The translations under genes and the position numbers were made by a program. Below, in pieces: positions 34,041 to 43,971 of a stretch of 64,000 nucleotides of DNA. How positions within the stretch are numbered: the stretch's first letter is position 1; every line of letters begins with the position of its first letter. The notes under the pieces are model-generated. The model was not told the origin of the DNA, made no database searches, and worked only from the letters and a program-made list of their open reading frames with translations. The DNA is from Mesorhizobium loti CJ3sym (GTDB lineage Bacteria > Pseudomonadota > Alphaproteobacteria > Rhizobiales > Rhizobiaceae): the NCBI RefSeq assembly GCF_000472785.1, contig NZ_AXAL01000014.1, positions 62,001-126,000 of the forward strand, given 5' to 3'.

Positions 34041-36224
34041 TCACAAAAAGCTCTGCGGATCGATATCGACCTGCACCCGGACCGAGCCGCGCTGCTTCGG
34101 CCCATTGGCCAGCATGGCGCGGATAAACCCTTGCATGTCGGCGCGGCGTTCGCCCTGGATCAGCAGGCGGAAGCGGTGGCGGCCGCCGAGCAGGGACAGC
34201 GGCGCTTCCGCCGGCCCCAGCACGAACAAATCGGTGGCCTCGGACGCGGCGCGGCGCAGGCCGCGGGCATGACCCTCGGCTTCGGCGCGCGTCACTGCGC
34301 TGACAATGACGCCGGCCAGCCGACCGAAGGGCGGCAAGGCCGCCCGTTCACGCTCGGCGATCTCGCGCTCGTAAAAAGCCTCGGCGTCGCCGGAGACGAT
34401 CGCCCGCATCACCGGATGGTCGGGCTGGAAGGTCTGCAGCAGGCCAAGGCTCTTCTTGCCAGTGCGGCCGGCGCGGCCGGTCACCTGGCTGAGCAGCTGG
34501 AAGGTGCGCTCGGCGGCGCGTGGATCGCCATTGGCAAGACCAAGATCGGCGTCGACGACGCCGACCAGCGTCATGTTTGGGAAATTATGCCCCTTGGCGA
34601 CGAGCTGCGTACCGATGACGATGTCGGCCTCGCCATCGGCGATCGCCTCCAGTTCCAGCCGCAGCCGCCGCACGCCGCCCATCAGATCGGATGACAGAAC
34701 GATTGTGCGCGCATCGGGAAAATGCGTGACGACCTCCTCGGCGATGCGCTCGACGCCCGGGCCACACGCAACCAGATGATCGAGCGTGCCGCATTCAGGG
34801 CAGGCTTCGGGGCGGCGCTCATTGTGCCCGCAATGGTGGCAGACCAATTGGCCGCGAAAGCGATGCTCGACCAGCCAGGCCGAGCAGACCGGACAGCCGA
34901 ATCGGTGGCCGCAAACCCGGCATAGCGTCAGCGGCGCGTAGCCGCGCCGGTTGAGGAACAGCAGCGACTGCTCCTTCTTCTCCAGCGTCCGGCGTATATG
35001 GTCGATCAGCACCGGCGACAGGAAGCCGCCCCGTGCCGGCGGCGCGCGCCGCATGTCGATCGACCTCAGCTGTGGCAGTGCGGCTTCAGCGAAACGGGCA
35101 GAGAGAATGGCTCTGCTGTATTTGCCCTGGCTCGCATTGACCCGGCTTTCGACCGATGGCGTCGCCGATGCCAGCACGACCGGAAAGCCGCCGATATGGC
35201 CGCGCACCACCGCCATGTCGCGCGCATTGTAGAAGACGCGGTCTTCCTGCTTGTAAGCAGGGTCGTGCTCCTCATCGACGACGATCAGGCCAAGCTCCTT
35301 GAACGGCAGGAACAGCGCCGAGCGCGCGCCAGCAACGACGCGCACGCTGCCCTCCGCCACTTGCCGCCAGACTTTTTCGCGCATCCGGGGCGGCAGGTCG
35401 GAATGCCATTCACCCGGCTTGGCGCCGAAGCGCTGTTGGAAACGCTCGAGGAAAGCGTGGGTCAGCGCGATTTCCGGCAAAAGGATCAGCACCTGCTTGC
35501 CCCGATCGAGCGCGGCCGCCACCGCCTCGAAATAGACTTCCGTCTTGCCGGACCCGGTGACCCCGTCGAGCAACGCAACATTGAACACGCCGGCCGCGAC
35601 ATTGGCGCGCAGCATCAATGCGGCGTCGCTCTGGTCCGGCATCAATTCGGGCACGGCATAGCTCGGGTCGGGCGCGGCCACCACCGGGCGCGGCGGAATC
35701 ATCACCGTCTCGAACACGCCTTGCGCCTTCAAACCCTCGATCACCGTCGACGACACGCCGGCGGCGTGCGCAAGCCCCGAGCGCGTCCAAGCAAGGCCAC
35801 CCTCAGCCGTCTCCAGCACACGCGCCCGCGCATCCGTCATCCGGTCCGGAATGATGAGCGTGCGCTGCAAGCCTTCGATCCAGGGTTCCGGATCGAAAGC
35901 CTCAGGCGCCCTGAGCAGCATGCGCGCCACCATGCCCGGCGCCGACAGCGTGTATTGCGCCACCCAGTCGACGAAGCGGCGCATGGCCCGGTCGATCGGC
36001 GGGCAGTCGAAGACCTGTTCGATCGGGCGCAGCTTTTTGGCGTCGATATTTTCGATCGCGCCATCCCAGACGATGCCGGCGACCTGGCGCGGCCCAAGCG
36101 GCACCCGCACGATCGACCCCGGTACCACACGCATGCCGGCAGGCACGGCATAGGTGTAGGGGCGTTCGGCTGGCATCGGCACCAGCACCGGTGCGGCCGC
36201 GACAAAGGGCGAATCTTCGATCAT
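34041..36224 (-). CDS. priA: Primosomal replication restart helicase PriA
   Basis: 3'-5' helicase that reloads DnaB at stalled forks, 727 residues. It shows an N-terminal DNA-binding domain (PYTYAVPAGMRVVPGSIVRVPLG), Walker A LLDGVTGSGKTEVYFE near 220, DEEH as VVDEEHDPAYKQED near 310, and a zinc-binding insertion with paired cysteines LCRVCGHRFGCPVCSAWL and CHHCGHNERRPEACPECG (about 435-480). The helicase motif QVTGRAGR is near 585. Complete. Confidence 0.96.
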   Translation of the reverse strand: MIEDSPFVAAAPVLVPMPAERPYTYAVPAGMRVVPGSIVRVPLGPRQVAGIVWDGAIENIDAKKLRPIEQVFDCPPIDRAMRRFVDWVAQYTLSAPGMVARMLLRAPEAFDPEPWIEGLQRTLIIPDRMTDARARVLETAEGGLAWTRSGLAHAAGVSSTVIEGLKAQGVFETVMIPPRPVVAAPDPSYAVPELMPDQSDAALMLRANVAAGVFNVALLDGVTGSGKTEVYFEAVAAALDRGKQVLILLPEIALTHAFLERFQQRFGAKPGEWHSDLPPRMREKVWRQVAEGSVRVVAGARSALFLPFKELGLIVVDEEHDPAYKQEDRVFYNARDMAVVRGHIGGFPVVLASATPSVESRVNASQGKYSRAILSARFAEAALPQLRSIDMRRAPPARGGFLSPVLIDHIRRTLEKKEQSLLFLNRRGYAPLTLCRVCGHRFGCPVCSAWLVEHRFRGQLVCHHCGHNERRPEACPECGTLDHLVACGPGVERIAEEVVTHFPDARTIVLSSDLMGGVRRLRLELEAIADGEADIVIGTQLVAKGHNFPNMTLVGVVDADLGLANGDPRAAERTFQLLSQVTGRAGRTGKKSLGLLQTFQPDHPVMRAIVSGDAEAFYEREIAERERAALPPFGRLAGVIVSAVTRAEAEGHARGLRRAASEATDLFVLGPAEAPLSLLGGRHRFRLLIQGERRADMQGFIRAMLANGPKQRGSVRVQVDIDPQSFL

Positions 36225-36316
36225 GAGGCGTGACCTTGCCCCGACTTTGGTCTAGATCAAAGAGCAACGCTGAACGTGCCTTCCCCAAGCACGACGAAAT
36301 CGTCAGGAGACCCGTC

Positions 36317-36973
36317 ATGAAATTTTTTGTCGACACCGCCGATATCAAGGACATCCGCGAGCTCCACGATCTGGGTCTGCTCGACGGCGTCACCACCAAC
36401 CCGTCGCTGATCCTGAAATCTGGCGGCAAGATCGCCGAAGTCACCAAGCAGATTTGCGATATCGTCGAAGGTCCGGTCTCAGCCGAAGTCGTGGCGAGCG
36501 AGTACAAGGACATGATGGTGGAGGCCGAGGTGCTGGCCAAGATCGCGCCCAATGTCTGCATCAAGGTGCCGCTGACGTTGGACGGCCTGAGGGCCTGCAA
36601 GACGATCCGCACCCAGATGAACCGCATGGTCAACGTCACGCTGTGCTTCTCGGCCAACCAGGCGCTGCTCGCCGCCAAGGCCGGCGCCTCGTTCATCTCG
36701 CCCTTCGTCGGCCGCATCGACGACACCGGCTCGGACGGCATGGAGCTGATCCAGGAGATCCGGCAGATCTACGACAATTACGATTACCAGACCGAGATCC
36801 TCGTCGCTTCGGTGCGCACGGTGAACCATGTCAAGCAGGCAGCCCTCATCGGCGCCGACGTCGTGACCGCACCGCCGGCGACGCTGAAGGCGCTGGTCAA
36901 GCACCCGCTGACCGACAAGGGCCTGGACCAGTTCGCCGCCGATTGGGCAAAGACCGGCCAGAAGATCGGCTGA
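36317..36973 (+). CDS. fsa: Transaldolase/fructose-6-phosphate aldolase (TalC/FSA group)
   Basis: Small TIM-barrel aldolase of 218 residues. It begins MKFFVDTADIKDIRELHDLGLLDGVTTNPSLI. The Schiff-base Lys is in CIKVPLT near 86, NVTLCFSANQALLAAKAG lies near 108-125 and ILVASVRTVNHV near 160. The group contains both true fructose-6-phosphate aldolases and short transaldolases, so the reaction is uncertain between the two. ATG 36317 has AGGAGA just upstream. It is divergent from priA and followed by a strong terminator. Confidence 0.93.
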   Translation: MKFFVDTADIKDIRELHDLGLLDGVTTNPSLILKSGGKIAEVTKQICDIVEGPVSAEVVASEYKDMMVEAEVLAKIAPNVCIKVPLTLDGLRACKTIRTQMNRMVNVTLCFSANQALLAAKAGASFISPFVGRIDDTGSDGMELIQEIRQIYDNYDYQTEILVASVRTVNHVKQAALIGADVVTAPPATLKALVKHPLTDKGLDQFAADWAKTGQKIG

Positions 36974-36992
36974 AGTCTCACGGATTCAAAGG

Positions 36993-37020
36993 AAAAAGGC
37001 CGGGTTAACCGGCCTTTTTT
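36993..37020 (+). terminator. Intrinsic terminator after fsa
   Basis: AAAGGCCGG / CCGGCCTTT stem with a 5-nt loop and a run of six T. The A-run on the other side lets it serve the convergent ftsK as well. Confidence 0.9.
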
Positions 37021-37050
37021 ATGCAGTGCGAATGACAGAGAGCCTGTCCG

Positions 37051-39597
37051 TCAATCCGCGCCGTCATCGTCAGGCAGGGCTGCCTGTGGGCGCCGGCCCA
37101 TGATGATCTCGCGCTTGCCGACATGGTTGGGCGCGCCGACCAGACCTTCCTTTTCCATGCGTTCCACCAGGGAAGCCGCTCGGTTGTAGCCGATGCCAAG
37201 GCGGCGCTGGATGTAGGACGTCGAGCACTTCTTGTCGCGAACCACCACCTTGACCGCCTCGTCATAAGTGGAATCATTGTCTTCGGCCGCCACCGATCCT
37301 TTATCGAAGACCGCGCCCTGATCGTCGTCGACCTCCTCTTCATCCTCGTCGGCGGTCACGGTCTCCAGATATTCCGGGCGGCCCTGCGCCTTCAAATGCG
37401 CCACGACATGCTCGACCTCCGCATCGGACACGAAGGGCCCATGCACGCGCGAAATGCGCCCACCACCCATCATGTGCAGCATGTCGCCCTGACCGAGCAG
37501 CTGTTCGGCGCCCTGCTCGCCCAGGATGGTGCGGCTGTCGATCTTGGATGTCACCTGGAAGGAAATCCGGGTCGGGAAGTTGGCCTTGATCGTCCCGGTG
37601 ATGACATCGACGGATGGGCGTTGTGTTGCCATGATGAGATGGATGCCGGCGGCGCGCGCCATCTGCGCCAGGCGCTGGATGGCGCCTTCGATCTCCTTGC
37701 CGGCGACCATCATCAGGTCGGCCATCTCGTCGACGATGACGACGATGTAGGGCATCGGCGAGAGGTCGATTTCCTGCTGCTCGAACAGTGGCTCGCCGGT
37801 GCCTTTTTCGAAGCCGGCCTGCACCGTCATGACGACCGTCTCGCCCTTGTCGCGCGCGGCGGCGGCGCGCTCATTGTAGCCATCGATGTTTCGCACACCG
37901 AGCCGCGCCATCTTGCGGTAGCGGTCCTCCATCTCGCGCACCGCCCATTTGAGTGCGGTGACGGCCTTTTTTGGATCCGTGACGACGGGGGTCAGAAGAT
38001 GCGGGATGCCGTCATAGACGGAAAGTTCGAGCATCTTGGGATCGACCATGATCAGCCGGCATTCTTCCGGCTTCAGCCGGTAGAGCAGCGACAGGATCAT
38101 GGTGTTGATGGCGACCGACTTGCCCGAGCCGGTGGTGCCGGCGACGAGCAGATGCGGCATCTTCGCCAGTTCGGCGATAACGGGCTCACCGCCGATCGTC
38201 TTGCCGAGGCAAAGCGCCAACTTGCAGCTGGTGTTGCGGAAACCCTGCGATTCGATCAACTCGCGGAAGTAGACAGTTTCGCGTGTTTCGTTGGGAAGCT
38301 CGATGCCGATGACGTTGCGGCCGGGCACGACAGCGACGCGCGCTGAAACCGCCGACATGGAGCGGGCGATATCGTCGGCGAGACCGATGACGCGTGACGA
38401 TTTGACGCCCGGCGCCGGCTCGAACTCATAAAGGGTGACGACCGGGCCGGGGCGAACATGGATGATCTCGCCGCGCACGCCGAAATCCTCGAGTACGCTT
38501 TCCAGAAGATCGGCATTCTGTTCAAGCCGCTCCTGCGACATATAGAAGCCTTGTCCTTCCGGCGGCTGCTGCAGCAGCTCTTCCGAGGGAAGTTCATACG
38601 CCTCGCCAGTCGTGGCTGGCACGATCTTGCCGACCATGGGCAGCGGCGAAGATGCGCGCAGGGCCGGAGCCTGGGCGGTCTCCTCCACGCCTTGCGCGGC
38701 CTGCGCCACGACGGCGTTGCTGGCAGCGGCTGGAATTGCGACCGCCGCCCGCTTTCGCTGCGCCGCGCTGCTCACCGCCGGCTGGCTCACGGCTTCGTTC
38801 GAGTTGGCCGGACGAACGTCCGGCTGCGCCGGCGAAGCTTGCAGGCCCGGACGGCATTCGATGACACGGAACAGCGCCGTGGGATCGGCCGTGGGCGCGG
38901 CGCGAACGTCGACCCGCTGGGCGACATCAGGCGCGGCTGCACGCGGGACCGCGCGTGGCGCTGCTAACGGAGCTTCGATCATGTACGGCGCCATGACCTC
39001 GAAAAAGACGTGGTCCGACAGATAGGGCCAGCGCACGGTTTCGTGGCCCGGTGTCTTGACCGGCGCCGCCATTGCCTGGGCAGATGCACGTGCAGTCACC
39101 GCTGTCCGCGGCACCGCCGGCAACCGCGCCTTTTCGCCGCTATTCCCGGCTGGACCGGATGGCACGACAGGCTGCCTTTCATGGTTCGGGGCTCTGTTGC
39201 CGGGTCGGGCAGCATCCAAAGCAGGATTCCGGCTGCTCATCGGTGCCGGCGAAGCGGCGTGCGACGCCACAGCGGATTTTGCGATGGTTTGCGGCGCCGG
39301 CTGCGCCAGCGGCTCGTTTTGCGCGACGCCATTCTGCTCGTGCCGTGGATGGCGTGTGCTCGCTTCGTAATCTGGCGTGCGCGTGAATCGCACATTGGGC
39401 GCCAGGAAGAAATAGTCCTGCCAGGCCGGGCTCTCATTGCCTCCGAGATCGACGGGCGGTGGGGAATTGGTGGCTTTGGCTGCGCCGGTCCGCTGGCCAT
39501 CCGCCTTGCCGCCAATGCCGTCAAAACGCTTTCCGTCGGGGTCATCGGGCGAAGCTGGCTTCAATGAATTGACCCGAGGAAAACGCTTGGATTCCAT
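37051..39597 (-). CDS. ftsK: FtsK/SpoIIIE-type DNA translocase without membrane segments
   Basis: Chromosome-segregation motor, 848 residues. Residues 1-350 are Pro/Ala-rich, low-complexity and without any hydrophobic helix, so the usual four-helix N-terminal anchor is missing. From ~370 the alpha/beta motor begins (YMSQERLEQNADLLESVL). Walker A is AGTTGSGKSVAINTM near 525, Walker B is IVVIVDEMADLMM, and IHLIMATQRPSVDVITG follows. The C-terminal gamma winged helix (STSYIQRRLGIGYNRAASLVERME, ~790-820) should read KOPS-type sites. I chose ATG 39597 over the upstream TTG. Rhizobiales often carry one anchored and one soluble copy; this would be the soluble one. Confidence 0.93.
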   Translation of the reverse strand: MESKRFPRVNSLKPASPDDPDGKRFDGIGGKADGQRTGAAKATNSPPPVDLGGNESPAWQDYFFLAPNVRFTRTPDYEASTRHPRHEQNGVAQNEPLAQPAPQTIAKSAVASHAASPAPMSSRNPALDAARPGNRAPNHERQPVVPSGPAGNSGEKARLPAVPRTAVTARASAQAMAAPVKTPGHETVRWPYLSDHVFFEVMAPYMIEAPLAAPRAVPRAAAPDVAQRVDVRAAPTADPTALFRVIECRPGLQASPAQPDVRPANSNEAVSQPAVSSAAQRKRAAVAIPAAASNAVVAQAAQGVEETAQAPALRASSPLPMVGKIVPATTGEAYELPSEELLQQPPEGQGFYMSQERLEQNADLLESVLEDFGVRGEIIHVRPGPVVTLYEFEPAPGVKSSRVIGLADDIARSMSAVSARVAVVPGRNVIGIELPNETRETVYFRELIESQGFRNTSCKLALCLGKTIGGEPVIAELAKMPHLLVAGTTGSGKSVAINTMILSLLYRLKPEECRLIMVDPKMLELSVYDGIPHLLTPVVTDPKKAVTALKWAVREMEDRYRKMARLGVRNIDGYNERAAAARDKGETVVMTVQAGFEKGTGEPLFEQQEIDLSPMPYIVVIVDEMADLMMVAGKEIEGAIQRLAQMARAAGIHLIMATQRPSVDVITGTIKANFPTRISFQVTSKIDSRTILGEQGAEQLLGQGDMLHMMGGGRISRVHGPFVSDAEVEHVVAHLKAQGRPEYLETVTADEDEEEVDDDQGAVFDKGSVAAEDNDSTYDEAVKVVVRDKKCSTSYIQRRLGIGYNRAASLVERMEKEGLVGAPNHVGKREIIMGRRPQAALPDDDGAD

Positions 39598-39772
39598 TCT
39601 CAAGACTCACGCTGAAACGTCTGCTGAGCAATAGGGAGCGAGTGGTTAACAGTTGCTTCCCGTCAGCACGTTGGAGCGAACGAAATGTGCCTTTCGCAGC
39701 GATGGCGGACGAGCCGGATTCGAACCGTTGATCGTCATCCCACGATCATCCGTTCATCGACATGCACAGGGC

Positions 39773-39810
39773 CAAAAAGAAAAATCTCGGCCAGCGCAAA
39801 GCGGGCCGAG
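39773..39810 (-). terminator. Intrinsic terminator after lptE
   Basis: Minus-strand stem CTCGGCC / GGCCGAG (39804-39810 with 39786-39792) followed by ATTTTTCTTTTTGG. It ends the leuS-lptE transcript, about 45 bp past the lptE stop. Confidence 0.8.
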
Positions 39811-39853
39811 CACCAGGATCGAGATGGCGTCTTTCTAGAGGCGAAAAATGGTT

Positions 39854-40438
39854 CTAGCCAGCCCTCTTGCCGTGCCGGACCAGATCCTGGGCGATGGACA
39901 GTTGCAGGGCCTCGCCCAGTTCGCGCGCTGCGCGGTTTTCGGCATCGATCTGTGCCCGATACGAGGCAAATTCCTGCCGCGGCCTGTCGAAGGACGAGGT
40001 GATCGCGCGCTTACCGACCGTGACGACGGCGCCGGTTTTCGCATCGGTCAGCGTATAGCTGGCGGTCAACGTCACTGAACCTGCGGTCGGCTCGTCTTCA
40101 TCGGTCTGGATTTGCACGAGGGCCGAGGATTCGACGGCTTCGGTCACGCTGAGATCGAGCGAATAGAGCGGTGAGGCCGGCTCGCCGGCGCCACGTCCAA
40201 AGCCGAAGATCAGATTGTTGCGCACCTGCTGGGCATAACGCGTCTTGACCGGCTTGATGGCGATCGACGCCAGTTCGGAATTGGCTGTAGCGTTCGAGCC
40301 CGTCGACAACGGCGCGTTGGAATAGAGCGGCCGCACCGTGCAGGCCGAAACCAGCGCCAGCGAGCCGACGAGCCCGGCAACCGCGATGCGGCGCAGCAAA
40401 TGGCTCCGCTCTGTCTTTTCCCGATCAGGCAACGACAT
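39854..40438 (-). CDS. lptE: LPS-assembly lipoprotein LptE
   Basis: Outer-membrane lipoprotein plugging LptD during lipopolysaccharide export. It has 194 residues with a lipoprotein signal (hydrophobic LVGSLALVSAC, lipid-bearing Cys near 33) and then TVRPLYS, the usual RPLY following the lipidation site. SYTLTDAKTGAVV near 130 and a C-terminal helix, AARELGEALQLSIAQDL, fit the family. The start overlaps the leuS 3' end by 14 bp, the standard leuS-lptE coupling. Confidence 0.92.
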   Translation of the reverse strand: MSLPDREKTERSHLLRRIAVAGLVGSLALVSACTVRPLYSNAPLSTGSNATANSELASIAIKPVKTRYAQQVRNNLIFGFGRGAGEPASPLYSLDLSVTEAVESSALVQIQTDEDEPTAGSVTLTASYTLTDAKTGAVVTVGKRAITSSFDRPRQEFASYRAQIDAENRAARELGEALQLSIAQDLVRHGKRAG

Positions 40439-43049
40439 TGACGATCCTCTGCGGCACGATGATCACCTTGCGCGGAACTTTACCTTCAAGTGCTTTCTGC
40501 ACGAAGTCGAGAGCCAATACCGCTTTTTCGACCGCACCTTGGTCCGCGTCGCGGGCAATTGTCAAATCCCCCCGCTTCTTGCCGTTGACCTGCACCGGAT
40601 AGGTCACTTCATTGTCGACGACGAGCGCCGGATCGAAGACCGGCCACGGCCGTTCGGCGACCAGATCGGTGCCGCCGAGCGTTTCCCAGCACTCCTCGGC
40701 CAGATGCGGCATGACAGGCGCGACCAGATGCACCAGGATCTCCACCGCCTGCCGGCAGGCGCCCTGCAGTGCCAAATCGGCCTTGCCTTCCGCCACCTCG
40801 TTGAGCGGCGCGGTCAGCACATTGGCCAGTTCATAGATGCGGGCGATGGCGCGGTTGAAGCCGAGTTTCTCGATGTCCTCGCCGACCGCCTTCAGGATCT
40901 TGTGCGTGGCCTTCGAGACCGCTCCCGCCTCACCGGCGTCGGCCGCGGCGGGCTTGACGCCTGCCAGTGCCTCGGCCGCTGTCGCCGCCAGCCGCCAGAT
41001 GCGCTGCATGAAGCGATGCGCGCCGGCAGCGCCATCATCGGTCCATTCGACATCGCGCTCGGGCGGCGAGTCCGACAGCATGAACCAGCGCGCCGTGTCC
41101 GCGCCGTAGCCGTCGGTAATGTCTTCCGGGCTGACCGTGTTCTTCTTCGACTTCGACATCTTTTCGAGTGGGCCGATCGTCACGTCTTCGCCCGTGGCGA
41201 TGTCGAAGGCGCGGCGTTCACCGTCGACGCCTTCCAGCCGCACCTCGGTCGGCGCCAGCCAGCGACCATTCGATGCCGATCCGACACGATAGGTTTCGTG
41301 GACCACCATGCCTTGCGTGAACAGGCCCTTGAACGGCTCGGCCAGATCGACATGGCCGGTCTCGCGCATGGCGCGGGTGAAGAAGCGCGAATAGAGCAGG
41401 TGCAGGATCGCATGCTCGATGCCGCCAATATACTGGTCGACCGGCAGCCACTCGTTGGCCGCCTTGGGATCGGTCGGCTCATGCGCCCAAGGCGCAGTGA
41501 AGCGGGCAAAATACCAGGACGAATCGACGAACGTGTCCATCGTGTCGGTCTCGCGGCGCGCATCCCTGCCGCAGTGCGGGCACGTCACATGCCGCCAGGT
41601 CGGATGCCGGTCGAGCGGATTGCCCGGCCGGTCGAAATCGACATCGTCGGGCAGCTTGACCGGCAGGTCGGCCTTCGGCACCGGCACCACGCCGCAATGC
41701 TCGCAATGGATCATCGGGATCGGGCAGCCCCAGTAGCGCTGGCGCGAAATGCCCCAGTCGCGCAGGCGGAAATTCACCTTGCGCTCGGCCATCGGCCGGT
41801 TGCCGATCGTCTTCTCCTCCAGCAGTTTTGCGACTTCGTCGAACGCCTGGCTCGGCTTCATGCCATCGAGGAAACGCGAATTGATCATCGCGCCATCGTC
41901 GCCATACGCCACGTCGATGATCTGAAAGGTCGCCTGATTCTCGCCCTCCGGCATCACCACCGGCACCACCGTCAGGCCGTATTTGTTGGCGAAGTCGAGG
42001 TCGCGCTGGTCGTGCGCCGGGCAGCCGAAAATGGCACCGGTGCCGTATTCCATCAGCACGAAATTGGCGACATAGACAGGCAGCGTCCAGCTGTCGTCGA
42101 ACGGATGGACGACGCGGATTCCGGTATCGAAACCCTTCTTCTCCGCCGTCTCCAGCGCTGCCACCGAAGTGCCCATATGGCGGACCTCGTCGATGAACTT
42201 CGCCAGTTCTGGATTGGTCTCGGCAGCTTTTTTGGCCAGCGGGTGATCAGCGGCGATCGCCATGAAGGAGGCGCCGAAAATGGTGTCGGGCCGCGTCGTG
42301 TAGACTTCCAGCTCGTGCTCGCTGGCAATGTCCGAGGCCAGGGGCCAGCGGATCAGCAAACCTTCAGAACGGCCAATCCAGTTCTGCTGCATCAGCTTCA
42401 CTTTTTCGGGCCATTCGTCGAGGCCGTCGAGCGAATCCAGCAGATCCTGGGCAAAGTCGGTGATCTTGAAGAACCACTGCGTCAGTTCGCGCTGTTCGAC
42501 CAGCGCGCCCGAGCGCCAGCCGCGCCCGTCGATGACCTGCTCGTTGGCCAGCACGGTCATATCCTCCGGATCCCAATTGACCTTGGAGGATTTGCGCGTC
42601 ACCAGCCCCTTCTCGACGAAATCGAGGAACAGCATCTGCTGGCGGTGGTAGTAATCGACGTCGCAGGTGGCGAATTCGCGCGCCCAGTCCAGCGACAGGC
42701 CCATCACCTTGAGCTGCTCGCGCATCGTGGCGATGTTCTGGTAGGTCCATTCCTTGGGGTGGACCTTGTTTTGCATCGCCGCGTTCTCGGCCGGCATGCC
42801 GAAGGCGTCCCAGCCCATCGGGTGCAGCACATTGAATCCCTTGGCCCGCTTGTAGCGCGCCACCACGTCGCCCATCGTGTAGTTGCGGGTGTGGCCGATA
42901 TGGATCTTCCCCGACGGATAGGGGAACATCTCGAGCACGTAGTATTTCGGCTTGGGATCGTCATTGTGCGCTTCGAACAGCTTCTTCTCGGCCCAGGCCT
43001 TCTGCCATTTGGGCTCTGACGCGCGCGGATTGTATCGTTCGGTTGCCAT
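40425..43049 (-). CDS. leuS: Leucyl-tRNA synthetase
   Basis: Charges tRNA-Leu; class I synthetase of 874 residues. The HIGH motif is in KIHIGHTRNYTMGD near 50, the CP1 editing domain includes TTRPDTIFGASF near 250, a zinc region reads THCPHCG-like VTCPHCGRDARRETD near 495, and KMSKSKKN is near 640. I chose ATG 43049 (MATERYNPRASEPKWQ), which matches the family start. It heads the leuS-lptE operon and is divergent from yggS. Confidence 0.98.
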   Translation of the reverse strand: MATERYNPRASEPKWQKAWAEKKLFEAHNDDPKPKYYVLEMFPYPSGKIHIGHTRNYTMGDVVARYKRAKGFNVLHPMGWDAFGMPAENAAMQNKVHPKEWTYQNIATMREQLKVMGLSLDWAREFATCDVDYYHRQQMLFLDFVEKGLVTRKSSKVNWDPEDMTVLANEQVIDGRGWRSGALVEQRELTQWFFKITDFAQDLLDSLDGLDEWPEKVKLMQQNWIGRSEGLLIRWPLASDIASEHELEVYTTRPDTIFGASFMAIAADHPLAKKAAETNPELAKFIDEVRHMGTSVAALETAEKKGFDTGIRVVHPFDDSWTLPVYVANFVLMEYGTGAIFGCPAHDQRDLDFANKYGLTVVPVVMPEGENQATFQIIDVAYGDDGAMINSRFLDGMKPSQAFDEVAKLLEEKTIGNRPMAERKVNFRLRDWGISRQRYWGCPIPMIHCEHCGVVPVPKADLPVKLPDDVDFDRPGNPLDRHPTWRHVTCPHCGRDARRETDTMDTFVDSSWYFARFTAPWAHEPTDPKAANEWLPVDQYIGGIEHAILHLLYSRFFTRAMRETGHVDLAEPFKGLFTQGMVVHETYRVGSASNGRWLAPTEVRLEGVDGERRAFDIATGEDVTIGPLEKMSKSKKNTVSPEDITDGYGADTARWFMLSDSPPERDVEWTDDGAAGAHRFMQRIWRLAATAAEALAGVKPAAADAGEAGAVSKATHKILKAVGEDIEKLGFNRAIARIYELANVLTAPLNEVAEGKADLALQGACRQAVEILVHLVAPVMPHLAEECWETLGGTDLVAERPWPVFDPALVVDNEVTYPVQVNGKKRGDLTIARDADQGAVEKAVLALDFVQKALEGKVPRKVIIVPQRIVNVVA

Positions 43050-43204
43050 GGGGCGTTTTTCACTTAAAAGCATGCGCGAACCGCGGGCGACAGCTCGGCA
43101 GTTCAGGGAATGTGGTCCGGGTGTTCACCATGGTTTGGCAAACCCGTCAACCATATGGGCATCGCGGCGACTAAAAACGCGGGTCAAAACAGCGGGATTT
43201 GCAT

Positions 43205-43867
43205 ATGGGTGACACGGTTCAGCAGTTTTTCGCGGTCATGGCGAAGATCGCCGCCGCCGAGCAGGAAGCCCGCCGCGAGGCCGGCGCGGTGACGCTGGTG
43301 GCCGTATCCAAGACTTTTGAATCCGCCGAGATCAGCCCGGTCATCGAGGCTGGCCAGCGCGTCTTCGGCGAAAACCGCGTGCAGGAGGCACAAGGCAAAT
43401 GGCCTGATCTGAAGCAGGCTTTTCCCGACATCGAGCTGCATCTTATCGGCCCCCTGCAGTCCAACAAAGCCAAGGAGGCGGTGGCATTGTTCGATGTCAT
43501 CGAGACCGTCGATCGCGAGAAGATCGCCGCTGAACTCGCCAAGGAGATTGCCCGGCAAGGCCGCGCACCAAAACTCTATGTTCAGGTCAACACCGGCTCC
43601 GAGCCGCAGAAGGCGGGAATCGAGCCGCGCGAGGCGGTCGCTTTCGTTGCCCGGTGCCGCGATGTCCACGGCCTAGCGATAGAAGGCCTGATGTGCATCC
43701 CACCGGCCGACGAGAACCCCGGCCCGCATTTTGCATTGCTGGAAAAGCTTGGGCGCGAGGCTGGAGTCGAAAAGCTCTCGATGGGCATGTCCGGCGACTA
43801 TGAGACGGCCATCGCCTTCGGCGCTACGAGCGTCAGGGTCGGCTCGGCAATTTTTGGGAGCCGCTGA
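43205..43867 (+). CDS. YggS-family PLP homeostasis protein
   Basis: Single-domain alanine-racemase-like fold that binds PLP and buffers its level; no enzyme activity is known. It has 220 residues. The PLP Lys is in LVAVSKTFESAEI near 37, FGENRVQEAQGKWPDL follows near 60, LHLIGPLQSNKAKEA near 84, and SMGMSGDYETAIAFGATSVRVGSAIFG at the C-terminus. ATG 43205 is chosen over a TTG two codons earlier. It is divergent from leuS. Confidence 0.95.
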   Translation: MGDTVQQFFAVMAKIAAAEQEARREAGAVTLVAVSKTFESAEISPVIEAGQRVFGENRVQEAQGKWPDLKQAFPDIELHLIGPLQSNKAKEAVALFDVIETVDREKIAAELAKEIARQGRAPKLYVQVNTGSEPQKAGIEPREAVAFVARCRDVHGLAIEGLMCIPPADENPGPHFALLEKLGREAGVEKLSMGMSGDYETAIAFGATSVRVGSAIFGSR

Positions 43868-43971
43868 CAAGCCGCTAGTGTTAGTCCAGTCTGGCATGTC
43901 AGCTGAGCCACCACTGGAAACGAAACGTACCGTTCCTATTTGTTTTGTGTCATCACCCTGGAGCCTTCGCC

